Below are positions 17,461-26,210 of a stretch of DNA of 32,292 nt, one piece after another (the stretch's first letter is position 1; every line of letters begins with the position of its first letter). The position numbers and the translations under genes were made by a program. Below the pieces are notes generated by a model that had not been told where the DNA came from, did no database searches, and saw nothing but the letters and a program-made list of their open reading frames with translations. Source of the DNA: Chloroflexota bacterium (GTDB lineage Bacteria; Chloroflexota; Anaerolineae; Promineifilales; Promineifilaceae); contig JAHDEB010000001.1 of assembly GCA_020629055.1 (NCBI GenBank), forward strand, positions 72,761-105,052. Reading direction: 5' to 3'.

Positions 17461-20400
17461 GTGAGTCAAATCAATCTCTATTCATATATTGAAGAAATCA
17501 AACAGCATTTTATTTCGGGCGATTATGCCCAAGTAGTTGCTCATAGCCGCCAAATCCTAAAGACTTACCCTCGTTATGTGGAAGCTTACCGATTAATGGG
17601 GTATGCACTTGCGGAGCAAAAAGCTTTTCAAGAAGCAGAGAATGTGCTTTATCGTGTTTTGAGTATCGATATTTCTGATTTCGAAGCGCATCGATATTTG
17701 GCCGAAGGCTTTGCAAGCACGGGACAATTAGAAAAAGCGATCTGGCACATAGAGCATGCATTTGAAATCGACCCGAATCATTTAGAGGTTACAAAGCTAC
17801 GTGAGCAATATTATAGAAGAGCGACGGTTCCAGCACCGGTTGTAAATGGCATGTCGTTGGCCTCTGTTGCTCGGCTCTATGTAAAAGGTGGCATTTACGA
17901 TCAAGCCATCGAAGAATTAAATCGCATGCTGGCCCATAATCCTGATCGCTTAGATTGGCGTACGCTTCTTGCGGTGGCTTATTGGCGCGAAGGTAAAAAT
18001 ACAGAGGCACTTAAGCTCGGAGAATCTATTCTTGAAAAGTTGCCCAACAATTATTATGCTCGGATGGTCATGGGTGATATTTGGAGGCAGAACGGCCGAC
18101 TAGACATTGCGGATAGTCACTTAGACATTCTGCAACAAATTCTGCTGATTGATTATGAACATCGGGCATCATTTCCACTCGCTGCCCCGATTTTAGAGCA
18201 AAGTGAAAAGATTAGTACCGGCTTTTCAGTTACCCGGTTGCCAGCCGATGCGAGCGAAGGTTGGAGCTCGCCAACTTGGGAGAGCGATGCTGATTCAATT
18301 GAAGATGCTGATGAGACCGAGTTCGACGATGTCTTGTCAAGCCTTGAGTTAGCAGATGATGATGCACCAACTAAAAAGATGGCCCCGGTCACACCAGAAA
18401 TTGAATATGACCGTGATGCACTTGGAACAGGCTCTCTCGATTCATTTACCAACCCTGAAGCGTTAGAAACAGAGGGGGGAGCAATTGATGAGAGCGAAGC
18501 AGAGTTGATTTTGCCTGCATCTGAAGAGCCATTTTCTTGGGATGGGGGAGATGATCCTGATCCTTTAACTGATTCTGAATTAAATCAGCTGCCTGATATT
18601 GATAATTTGATGACGGCCGAACTTGATTATGGTGTCGATGCGGATGACCCTACGGTAGAGTCGATTACTGAAGAGCTAAATGCACTTTCCGTAAATAGCA
18701 TCGAGGAACTGGCGGAGCTCGATCGTCAAAAGCGTGCTGATACTGATAGTGAGGATATTGAGCACATCTTATCTGAAGAAGATTTCAATCTAAGCGATGA
18801 AGATTTTGGATTGGACGATGAATTTTTTATCGATTTAACTTTAGAAGATGTGCTGAATGAAGATGCCGACCTAGAAGAATCAACAAATCAGGTAGATGAG
18901 CCAGCTGAATCTATAGAACCTGCCGATTTAGATCTTGGCCAAGAAGACGCCCTGCCCGTCATGAATGAGCAGGAACTTGAGAAGTTTGAAGACTCCAGTG
19001 AGATGGCTGATCCTCCGATCTCTGAACTTGTGATTGAAGTGGATGAAGATTTAGCACAAGCTTTAGATGAACCTCCGATAGAGCCAGAACCGCTCGCGGA
19101 GAGTGACCAAACTGTTGCAAAAAATGACCTAGACTTGAATGATGACCTACCCTCTTGGGATAGCGATAATGATGCACTTGATTGGCTAGACTCAGACAGT
19201 GACAATGAGCTAGATGACGTATTTAGTGATCTTGAACTTGAAGAGGATCTTGGCGTTGCGTCCGAAGCTACAACGACCGATCAGATTACTGAAACGATTA
19301 AGGCGGAAGCTGTGCCGACTGTTGCTGATTTTGAAGATGTTGGTTTAGATGAAGTAGGTCTTGAAGATCCAGGACTTGATTTAGAAACAGAAAGCGGCTT
19401 CACAGACTGGTTAGAAGCGGTTGATGCTCCTGAGGAAGAGCCGCAGGAGCCAGCGAAAATTGAAGATCAAGATCTTGAGGCGTTGATGCTTGAAGCGGAA
19501 GGTTCAGATGATCCGGCCGGGTCTGAGCTCGATGGCTCTACTGATGCTATGCATAGCGGATTGTTCGATTTTCTATCTGACGATGCGAATCAGTTAAACC
19601 CTCTGCCGAGCGACACTCAGGATATTGTTGATCAGCATAATTCCGATTTGGAAGATGAGATTGATGAACCCGATTGGGAAATCGACTTCTCAAATGAAGA
19701 TCAGGGTGAAGACGAGGAACAGCTTCAAGAATTATTTGAGCAAACAAATGATGTTGCTGTCGAGAATGAGGAGCCACTAGTTCAAGAGACCTCTGAATCA
19801 GCGGGGGATGACCCCTTTGACACATCTTGGCTAGACTTGGAACAGACAGAAGAAATTGACCTGTTATCTGAACCGGCCCCAGTTGAAGAAGCTGAGGATG
19901 TAGATCTAAGAACATACGCTGAAAACTTAGAAAGCGATTTTGATCTTTTAGCCCCTGATGACCCAGAGTCAGCTATAGATTTTTCTGAAGAATCTGACCC
20001 TGTGTACGCTTCAATTGAAAACCTTGGTAAAAGGATTCCCGAAGAATCTGATGAAGCCCAGGCTATTGAGTCGGAATCGGAAACTCCAGAATTAGATTCG
20101 GATGTAACTTCAGTTGAAGAACCAAATGTCTTAGAACTTGAAGACAATGATGTTCAAATCGGGACTGACCCTGAAGAGATTGCGGTCGAACCGGAAGAAG
20201 CGCAGGAAGTTGAACAAACATCCTCTCTGGAGTGGTTGATTCCTGGTGAAGAGGAATCGGAATTGGCTGGCTTAGATTCTTCAGATGAAGATTTAGAATG
20301 GCTTTCATTGCTCGAAGACGCAGGACCAGAAACAAAAGACCCAAATGCTGAGGCGCCCCCTAAGGTGCCATGGACAGGAGATTTGTCGGCCGCCGCAAGT

Positions 20401-23214
20401 GCAATCTTAATGCCAGAAGGCCAAAATAGTACGGAAGATTCAACGGTTGATGAAGCCCCTGACTGGCTGAATGAATTTCCCGAGTATAATACAGGCAGGC
20501 TACAGACCGATAAACTTGTAGAAGAAAATGTGATCGATAACGAGACACATGGTACAAGGAAAATTCAATTAGAAGACGATTCATTCGTTGAACCGGCTTC
20601 GGAAGATGAAAAACCGGATGAGGATGACTTTGAGGATGACCAGATATTTGCCCCGGTTGTCTTTCAAGAATCATCTGCAATGAAGCTGCCTGATTGGCTT
20701 TCAGACTCAACTGAAAGCGCAAGTTTAGGATACGAACCAGAACCAGGGTTAAAAGCGGATTTAGAAGCTGAAACTGATCAACCTGCTTCAGATGATCTTT
20801 TAGATATGTCTGACGATCAGATCGACCTACCCCTGGAAGATAGTAACAAATCAAACGATAGTGAATTAATCCTTGAGGATGAATTGGATATGGAATTCGA
20901 TAAAAACGGCAATCCGATACCACCAGAAAGCCAAGAATTGGAAGATACATTAAATTGGCTAGAGGAATTAGCAACGCTTGATTTAGAAGGTGATATTTCT
21001 AAGTCTGCGGTGAACATAAAAAATCTTGCAACCGATGGGGCTAAGGAACAACAGGCGAAAGACGAATCTTTAAATGAAGATCCACTGTCAGACATTTTTT
21101 CTGGTGGCTCTGCTTTACATGCATTTGCTGATTTAGAGAACGAGTCTTCAGAAGCTGTTGCTGAAAATGTTGACGAACCAGATGTCTCTAAGGAGACCTT
21201 GTCTTGGCTAGATAATTTATTTGCACCTGCACGATCTCCTAAAACGGAAGAGGATGCGCCAGAGCCTGTTGAGCCTGAAAATGAGCCAGAAGAGGTAGCT
21301 GCTGAAGCCGAAGTGGTATCAGATAGTTTAGAAGACGAACTCTTCATTGAAGATCTTGAAGGTCTGGATCCTTCAGATCACGATAAGGTCGATGAAGTTG
21401 TTCAAGATATTTTAGGTTTTGCTGAAGAAGAGCCTGAAGACAAAGTTGTAGAAGAACTAGATGAGCTAGATTTAGAATTGCCTGCCCTCGAAGTCGATGA
21501 GCTGATTGAAGAAGAAATTGAGCAAATAAGTTCGAGTTTGGCCGAACCAGTGGAGGAACCTAAGTCTGCTGCTTCAGAATTAGATCCTAGTCTAGATGAT
21601 CTATATATTAGTGAAGAAGAAATTTCAAATGCAGTAGAACATGGTGATGAGGTTCCCGGAATGGGAGACATCCCTGATGATCCTGAAGCACTTATGGCAT
21701 GGCTTAATTTAGAGCCTGAAAGCGAACCAGCGGTTGATACTTCGATTACAGAAGCAGAAGCGGCCATTGATTCTTTTTCAGATGAGCTCGAGTTAGAGTC
21801 TCCTGAATTATTGGAGGATCTGCCTTCTACCCCTGACACTGCTCTTTTAGAGGCTGCTTTAGACGTTGAAGAAATTGACGGCAGCACCGAGCTTGAATCT
21901 GTTGCTGATGTTGTCGATGAGATCGTTGCCGATGGTACGGCCGCAATCGAAGAAACTGTAGCGACTGAAGACAAAAAATCAAGCCTCTTTGATGATTCAG
22001 AAGCCCTGACTGTTTCTGCTGATGAGATTTCAAACGCTGTAGAATTTGGTGACGAAGTTCCTGGGATGGGCGACATCCCAGATGATCCAGATGCCCTAAT
22101 GGAATGGTTGGATCTATCTCCTCTTGAAAGTTCAGATGCTTCAGTTGAAGAAGCGATTGAGATGATTGAGTCTGCAGAATCTAGCGAAGCGGATTTGATT
22201 ATCGCAGACCTTGGATCTGATGATTCTGAACCGCTGTTAGAGGCGAAAGGGACGACCGACGAGCTAAATTTAGAAAAACTAGTTGTAGGGGAAGAGCTTG
22301 ACGATCTTTTTAATGATTTGGCTGGTCCCGAAGGGGCCGACATTGAAGATGAGGATCTTATTTTTGGAGACTTAGGCACCGGCCGACTTTCTGGCACTGA
22401 TTGGCTAGACAAAATGACTTTTGATAGTGACCCAGCATTGCTGGGAGATGTACCCACTGTCTTGCCGACGGCTCCAACTTTGCCAGATGAAGAAGATCTA
22501 GAAGCTCTGACTGAAGATCAAGAGACACCGGCCGAGACAGATACACCTGCACTAGACACCGACATCTCTGATGAAGAGATAGCTGAAAGCGCTGCTGCTG
22601 AGGTTGATCAAATTGAGTCGATTGAAGATTTGCCGGATGATCCCGACGAATTTATGCGGATATTAGAATCCAATGTTCCCCCAACTGAAGCATCAGTTGA
22701 TTTGCTTGATGAAGAACAAGCTGATGGGAGTATCGAGATTCCTGATTGGCTGCAAGTCGAAGCAGATGAGACGGCCGATCCGTTAAATTGGCTGGATGAG
22801 GCATCACCTAGTGGCGTGATGAATTGGCTAGAAGCTGAGGAATCTGCCAAAACTCAAGATGCAAGCGCAAGCGAAGACTCGCCGGTTGAAACTGAACCAG
22901 TTGCAGCTGAAGCAGCACCAGCGGTTGAAACGGTAGAGTCAGAGGTTGAGAAAGCTGTCGAAGACAGCGAACGGTCTATGTTTGATGATGTAGATCAAAC
23001 TGATAGCGCTCAAGACTCTGAAGCTAGCATTGATGATTTGCAAAAAATGCTCGATAGCCGAGATGATCTGCCTGGTTTGATCCGTAAAATTCGGGATCAA
23101 CTTAAAGTTCGTAATGACCCAGCGTTACAAAAGCTGTTGGGTGACGCGTACATGGAAAGCGGTCAATTGCAAGATGCATTGGATGCGTACCGTCAGGCAC
23201 AAAGGTTGCTATAA
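17461..23214 (+). CDS. Giant acidic TPR protein with a disordered Trp-Leu motif array
   Basis: This is a 1917-residue protein from GTG 17461. Alternatives are GTG 17455 or TTG 17434, but the TTG overlaps its own GGAGGAG box, and AGAGG lies 5 nt before 17461. Residues 1 to about 235 hold around six TPR-like helical hairpins (for example EAYRLMGYALAEQKAFQEAE and EAHRYLAEGFASTGQLEKAI). From about 245 to 1850 it is extremely Asp/Glu-rich, low in Lys/Arg and probably unstructured. It is punctuated by 15 WL dipeptides in acidic context between about 575 and 1790 (DALDWLDS, LPDWLSDS, TLNWLEEL, IPDWLQVE and others). A 29-residue motif is present twice (1387-1415 and 1522-1550), with a degenerate third copy at about 1706-1735. 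The C-terminus (about 1885-1917) returns to a TPR hairpin (KLLGDAYMESGQLQDALDAY). No signal peptide or TM segment is seen. It is probably a cytoplasmic scaffold; its function is unknown. Confidence 0.85.
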   Translation: MSQINLYSYIEEIKQHFISGDYAQVVAHSRQILKTYPRYVEAYRLMGYALAEQKAFQEAENVLYRVLSIDISDFEAHRYLAEGFASTGQLEKAIWHIEHAFEIDPNHLEVTKLREQYYRRATVPAPVVNGMSLASVARLYVKGGIYDQAIEELNRMLAHNPDRLDWRTLLAVAYWREGKNTEALKLGESILEKLPNNYYARMVMGDIWRQNGRLDIADSHLDILQQILLIDYEHRASFPLAAPILEQSEKISTGFSVTRLPADASEGWSSPTWESDADSIEDADETEFDDVLSSLELADDDAPTKKMAPVTPEIEYDRDALGTGSLDSFTNPEALETEGGAIDESEAELILPASEEPFSWDGGDDPDPLTDSELNQLPDIDNLMTAELDYGVDADDPTVESITEELNALSVNSIEELAELDRQKRADTDSEDIEHILSEEDFNLSDEDFGLDDEFFIDLTLEDVLNEDADLEESTNQVDEPAESIEPADLDLGQEDALPVMNEQELEKFEDSSEMADPPISELVIEVDEDLAQALDEPPIEPEPLAESDQTVAKNDLDLNDDLPSWDSDNDALDWLDSDSDNELDDVFSDLELEEDLGVASEATTTDQITETIKAEAVPTVADFEDVGLDEVGLEDPGLDLETESGFTDWLEAVDAPEEEPQEPAKIEDQDLEALMLEAEGSDDPAGSELDGSTDAMHSGLFDFLSDDANQLNPLPSDTQDIVDQHNSDLEDEIDEPDWEIDFSNEDQGEDEEQLQELFEQTNDVAVENEEPLVQETSESAGDDPFDTSWLDLEQTEEIDLLSEPAPVEEAEDVDLRTYAENLESDFDLLAPDDPESAIDFSEESDPVYASIENLGKRIPEESDEAQAIESESETPELDSDVTSVEEPNVLELEDNDVQIGTDPEEIAVEPEEAQEVEQTSSLEWLIPGEEESELAGLDSSDEDLEWLSLLEDAGPETKDPNAEAPPKVPWTGDLSAAASAILMPEGQNSTEDSTVDEAPDWLNEFPEYNTGRLQTDKLVEENVIDNETHGTRKIQLEDDSFVEPASEDEKPDEDDFEDDQIFAPVVFQESSAMKLPDWLSDSTESASLGYEPEPGLKADLEAETDQPASDDLLDMSDDQIDLPLEDSNKSNDSELILEDELDMEFDKNGNPIPPESQELEDTLNWLEELATLDLEGDISKSAVNIKNLATDGAKEQQAKDESLNEDPLSDIFSGGSALHAFADLENESSEAVAENVDEPDVSKETLSWLDNLFAPARSPKTEEDAPEPVEPENEPEEVAAEAEVVSDSLEDELFIEDLEGLDPSDHDKVDEVVQDILGFAEEEPEDKVVEELDELDLELPALEVDELIEEEIEQISSSLAEPVEEPKSAASELDPSLDDLYISEEEISNAVEHGDEVPGMGDIPDDPEALMAWLNLEPESEPAVDTSITEAEAAIDSFSDELELESPELLEDLPSTPDTALLEAALDVEEIDGSTELESVADVVDEIVADGTAAIEETVATEDKKSSLFDDSEALTVSADEISNAVEFGDEVPGMGDIPDDPDALMEWLDLSPLESSDASVEEAIEMIESAESSEADLIIADLGSDDSEPLLEAKGTTDELNLEKLVVGEELDDLFNDLAGPEGADIEDEDLIFGDLGTGRLSGTDWLDKMTFDSDPALLGDVPTVLPTAPTLPDEEDLEALTEDQETPAETDTPALDTDISDEEIAESAAAEVDQIESIEDLPDDPDEFMRILESNVPPTEASVDLLDEEQADGSIEIPDWLQVEADETADPLNWLDEASPSGVMNWLEAEESAKTQDASASEDSPVETEPVAAEAAPAVETVESEVEKAVEDSERSMFDDVDQTDSAQDSEASIDDLQKMLDSRDDLPGLIRKIRDQLKVRNDPALQKLLGDAYMESGQLQDALDAYRQAQRLL
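21619..22110 (+). repeat. Duplicated 29-residue acidic motif inside the giant TPR protein
   Basis: Copy A is at 21619-21705 and copy B at 22024-22110. They match at 26 of 29 residues and share the core DEVPGMGDIPDDP followed by LMxWL. Many codons differ synonymously (for example GGTGATGAGGTTCCC versus GGTGACGAAGTTCCT), so this is an old, protein-level constrained duplication rather than recent DNA repetition. A third, degenerate copy lies at 22576-22665 (core DLPDDPDEFM). Confidence 0.85.
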
Positions 23215-23346
23215 ATTAGGCTTCTTAAATAAAAATGAACCTGGATTGGATGAATTTAGTTGCGGGAACGGTAAAGAGCGGTTGGCTAACGTTTAAATAG
23301 CTATTATGATAGCAATGTCAATTTAATTTAAGTTGGCACAAAAAAC

Positions 23347-23369
23347 GGGACACGAAGCATGTCCCTTTT
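23347..23369 (+). terminator. Intrinsic terminator after the giant TPR gene
   Basis: GGGACA (23347-23352) pairs with TGTCCC (23360-23365) around a 7-nt loop and is followed by TTTT. It lies 132 bp beyond the stop codon at 23214. Confidence 0.65.
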
Positions 23370-23403
23370 CCCTAGTCTGATTTTTAATAGAAAAACATCG
23401 AGA

Positions 23404-23437
23404 AAGCAGTCATCCCTATGGGTTTGGCTGTTTTTTT
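23404..23437 (+). terminator. Second terminator-like hairpin, in the ndk leader
   Basis: CAGTCA (23407-23412) pairs with TGGCTG (23425-23430) with one G-U. CCC (23414-23416) pairs with GGG (23420-23422), and seven T's follow (23431-23437). It ends 32 nt before the ndk start. It may be a back-up terminator, or an attenuator if the ndk promoter is upstream. An extended -10-like TGTATAAAT follows at 23442-23450. Confidence 0.55.
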
Positions 23438-23469
23438 CGTCTGTATAAATTTAGGAGTAATGAATAAAA

Positions 23470-23919
23470 ATGGAACGCACACTTATTTTAGTAAAACCTG
23501 ATGGGGTTCAACGTGGATTGATGGGTGAGATTATCGGCCGTTTTGAACGCCGTGGTTTGAAATTGATCGGGATGAAGTTTTTGCAAATGACAAAAGCTTT
23601 AGCTGAAGAGCATTATGCGGTGCACAAAGGCCGTCCGTTTTACGACGCATTGGTAGAGTACATTACGTCTGGACCAATTGTAGCAATGGTTTGGGAGGGC
23701 AATGATGCGATTGCTGCTGCTCGTTCAACCATTGGTGCTACCAAACCATCTGAAGCTGCACCAGGCAGTATCCGTGGCGAATTTGGTATGGAAATCGGCC
23801 GTAACTTGGTTCATGGTTCAGATAGTCCTGAAAATGGCTTGCTTGAAGCAGCTATCTATTTCTCTGAAGAAGAATTGGTTAGCTGGTCTCGTGCAACCGA
23901 CTCTTGGATTATTGAGTAA
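23470..23919 (+). CDS. ndk: Nucleoside diphosphate kinase
   Basis: This 149-residue enzyme, standard length for the family, transfers the gamma phosphate from ATP to other NDPs through a phosphohistidine. The active-site His115 lies in [12 protein letters not shown], and the N-terminus [17 protein letters not shown] with Lys9 is diagnostic. The nearest Shine-Dalgarno (AGGAG, 23453-23457) is 12 nt from this ATG, which is long. An out-of-frame ATG at 23460 lies between them and opens only a short peptide, so translation initiation may be modulated. The gene has terminators on both sides and is probably monocistronic. Confidence 0.97.
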   Translation: MERTLILVKPDGVQRGLMGEIIGRFERRGLKLIGMKFLQMTKALAEEHYAVHKGRPFYDALVEYITSGPIVAMVWEGNDAIAAARSTIGATKPSEAAPGSIRGEFGMEIGRNLVHGSDSPENGLLEAAIYFSEEELVSWSRATDSWIIE

Positions 23920-23937
23920 TTTAATTACTTAAAAAAC

Positions 23938-23985
23938 AAAAAAGGCTTTTTCCTAAAGTTTTAGCTGGGAAAAGGCCTTTTTTTG
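23938..23985 (+). terminator. Strong intrinsic terminator after ndk
   Basis: The arms 23938-23953 and 23968-23984 form a near-continuous stem of about 16 bp (AAAAAAGGC paired with GCCTTTTTT, then TTTTTCC paired with GGAAAAG with one G-U). The T-run at 23978-23984 is the uridine tract. A-rich left flank makes it potentially bidirectional. Confidence 0.85.
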
Positions 23986-24164
23986 TTTATATGCTTGAAG
24001 TTTATGTGAGCTCGGCGGCAATAACGCTTTTTTTACGGTCTAAATGCAGAGATCGCCAATTATGTAAACCATTAAACAAATAATTACGCACATCCAACTA
24101 AACTGCTAATTGAGATATAGGTAAAGAAGGACTAATTCAATCAGTGTAATTAGGATGTGTAAAG

Positions 24165-24440
24165 ATGAATAACCTAGTATTGTCAGTTGATAGCGAGTAT
24201 TTAATTAATCAAAGTCATTCGGAATTAAAAGCCAAGGCAGATGAAAAGCTTGGCATTTTAAACCAAAGCCAGCGCCCAAATGGATTGCGGTCTGGATTCT
24301 TTTCCCTTTTAGACATCGTCGTCAAAGAAGCTTCGGCCGGAAATAATATTCTTGGTGAATACCCCGGCTTCTTTCGAGCGATGATGGATGATAAAGAGCT
24401 TTACGATCATTTTGTAAAAGAAATGAGCGCCCAAGCGTAA
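24165..24440 (+). CDS. Small uncharacterised protein (91 residues)
   Basis: I do not recognise this family. The frame begins at an ATG preceded by GGATG and AAG at plausible distances. It encodes a mostly helical, soluble 91-residue protein without a signal peptide or TM segment. The C-terminal half (ILGEYPGFFRAMMDDKELYDHFVKEM) has the aromatic/acidic pattern of a folded helical domain, which argues against chance. One CGGCCG site lies within it. It sits alone between ndk and the amino-acid transporter, with clear gaps on both sides. Confidence 0.55.
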   Translation: MNNLVLSVDSEYLINQSHSELKAKADEKLGILNQSQRPNGLRSGFFSLLDIVVKEASAGNNILGEYPGFFRAMMDDKELYDHFVKEMSAQA

Positions 24441-24844
24441 AAGCAAATTATCCAGTAGGGAGCCTTCAATTAACCTACAGCCGGTGCCATTTGCCCCTAT
24501 TTATTTTCATAAAAACAAATAAGCAACCGCTAAACTTAACCAAAAGTCGATTTCCTGTTTTTCATTAAGAGAAGGGTGACTAGATTTTAAGAATATCCAC
24601 TCATTATGGCTGATATCTCCTTTCTTGAGAGAGAAAGTCGGAGGTGTAAGTCTACGGTAAGCTTGATGTAAATTTTGTCCAAAGGCGACGGGTAATTCTT
24701 TGTGCAATGTATACACATTTACTTTTGTCTTTTTTAGTTGTTTCGCTATACTAACGTGTACAATTTGTAAAGTATTTATCTTTCCGGAGAGAATTCTTTA
24801 CAGTCATCTGTCCATAATATCAACAAAATAAGGAGAAGAATTAG
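24441..24844. other. Intergenic region with promoter for the transporter operon
   Basis: This 404-bp gap is AT-rich. Apart from the promoter at 24725-24752 I see only short imperfect inverted repeats (for example GTAGG...CCTAC near 24456-24478). A minus-strand frame at 24507-24716 lacks a convincing ribosome-binding site or recognisable content. Confidence 0.5.
24725..24752 (+). promoter_or_regulatory. Candidate promoter of the amino-acid transporter operon
   Basis: TTGTCT (24725-24730, 4 of 6) and TATACT (24747-24752, 5 of 6) are separated by 16 bp. The predicted start near 24759 leaves a leader of about 85 nt before the binding-protein ATG at 24845. Confidence 0.5.
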
Positions 24845-26023
24845 ATGAAAAACAAGTTTATACTTGGATTGTGTTTAACTGCGTTTGCAGTATTCCTCGT
24901 AGCCTGTGGTGGCGATGCGGGGCAAGCTGTTGCTGATCTTCAAGCAACCGTATCAGACCTAGAGAGCCAACTTGCTGATGCTAAATCAATGGCAGCCGAT
25001 GCAGAAGCTAAACTAGAAGACGCGATGAGCATGGCTGAAGAAGCTGGCGATGGTGCTGCAATGGCATCTGCTGACACTTTGGCTGCTGTTCAAGATCGTG
25101 GCATTTTGAAATGTGGTGTTCCAGCTGGTGTTTCACCTGGATTTGGTTTCATCGAAGAAGATGGTTCTTACACCGGTTTCGACTATGACTACTGCCGCGT
25201 TATCGCTGCAGCGGTTCTAGGTGATGCTGACGCTGTAGAAGTTCGCCCAACAACTGGTACCGAGCGCTTCCCAGTTTTGCAATCAGGTGAAATTGACATG
25301 CTTTCTCGTCAAACCACTTGGACAATCAGCCGTGACACCGCTCTAGGTTTCAACTTTGTTGCTACAACCTATTATGACGGTCAAGGTATGATGGTTCGTG
25401 CAGACTCTGGTATCGAATCACTCGAAGGTCTAGACGGCGGTACCGTTTGTGTTGCTGCTGGTACAACCACAGAAAAGAACTTGGCTGACGTATTCCGTCA
25501 ACTAGGTATCGCATACGAAGCTGTTGTATTCGACGAGCCAGATGCTCCTCGTTCAACCTATGATGAAGGCCGTTGTGATGGCTGGACCACTGACAAATCA
25601 GGTTTGGTTTCAGGTCTAGTTCAAATGAACGACCCATCAGAACACGTGATCTTGGCTGAAACCATGTCAAAAGAGCCTCTTGGCCCACTTGTACGTCATG
25701 GCGACGACAACTGGTTCGACATCGTACAATGGTCAACCCTTTGTACAATGGAAGCTGAAGAGCTTGGTGTGACATCAGCTAACGTTGATGAAATGCTTGG
25801 CAGCGACAATCCAAAAATCTTGAACATGCTAGGTGTTGAAGGTGACTTGGGTCAAGCTCTAGGCTTGAACAATGATTTCTGTTATCAAATTATCAAACAA
25901 ATGGGTAACTACGAAGAAATCTACAACAAAAACCTTGGCCCAGATACGCCATTCAACCTCGCTCGCGGTGTGAACTCACTGTGGACCGAAGGTGGTTTGC
26001 TGTACTCTCCGCCATTCCGTTAA
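24845..26023 (+). CDS. aapJ: General amino-acid ABC transporter substrate-binding lipoprotein (AapJ/BztA-like)
   Basis: This is a 392-residue extracytoplasmic binding protein for amino acids, feeding the two permeases downstream. Residues 1-20 are a lipoprotein signal with lipobox LVAC (Cys21). Residues about 27-68 form an Ala/Leu/Glu heptad-like helix (LQATVSDLESQLADAKSM), predicted to be a coiled coil between the anchor and the binding domain, which is unusual for the family. The binding domain starts near 80 (VQDRGILKCGV). Lobe I includes GTERFPVLQSGEIDML. Lobe II (about 180-285) includes TVCVAAGTTTEKNL and carries Cys202 and Cys244, likely a disulfide. AGGAG lies 9 nt before the ATG. The gene almost lacks CGGCCG sites and uses uniform codons (GCT, GGT), consistent with high expression. 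Confidence 0.93.
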   Translation: MKNKFILGLCLTAFAVFLVACGGDAGQAVADLQATVSDLESQLADAKSMAADAEAKLEDAMSMAEEAGDGAAMASADTLAAVQDRGILKCGVPAGVSPGFGFIEEDGSYTGFDYDYCRVIAAAVLGDADAVEVRPTTGTERFPVLQSGEIDMLSRQTTWTISRDTALGFNFVATTYYDGQGMMVRADSGIESLEGLDGGTVCVAAGTTTEKNLADVFRQLGIAYEAVVFDEPDAPRSTYDEGRCDGWTTDKSGLVSGLVQMNDPSEHVILAETMSKEPLGPLVRHGDDNWFDIVQWSTLCTMEAEELGVTSANVDEMLGSDNPKILNMLGVEGDLGQALGLNNDFCYQIIKQMGNYEEIYNKNLGPDTPFNLARGVNSLWTEGGLLYSPPFR

Positions 26024-26048
26024 TCACGTAGAGTTTTTTAAACTCTTT

Positions 26049-26074
26049 GCGGGGGCGAGATTTCTCGCCCCCGC
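26049..26074 (+). terminator. GC-rich hairpin between binding-protein and permease genes
   Basis: GCGGGGGCGAGA (26049-26060) and TCTCGCCCCCGC (26063-26074) are perfect complements. No T-run follows immediately. A smaller repeat GAGTTT...AAACTC precedes it (26031-26045). Position and form fit a partial terminator or 3' stabiliser that keeps binding-protein mRNA in excess of permease mRNA. Confidence 0.7.
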
Positions 26075-26210
26075 ATCGTATGTTTTTAGTGAACGTTAAA
26101 ATGGTTAAATCGTTGTTAGCGGCGGTTTAACGGAAATAGATTCTCTACCTTTGCATCCAAGTCTATGCGATTAGGTTACACGGAAGTTAGGTTTTCAAGG
26201 AAGGTTCTAA

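Noticed and set aside
21402-22457. 351-residue serine-rich minus-strand frame inside the giant TPR gene
   Set aside because: Antisense of Asp/Glu-rich coding sequence automatically gives Ser/Phe/Ile-rich open frames. There is no ribosome-binding site or recognisable protein content. The same applies to the other antisense frames at 18153-21347.
24507-24716. 69-residue minus-strand frame before the binding-protein gene
   Set aside because: Weak start context and no recognisable content. It lies in AT-rich DNA next to the operon promoter.
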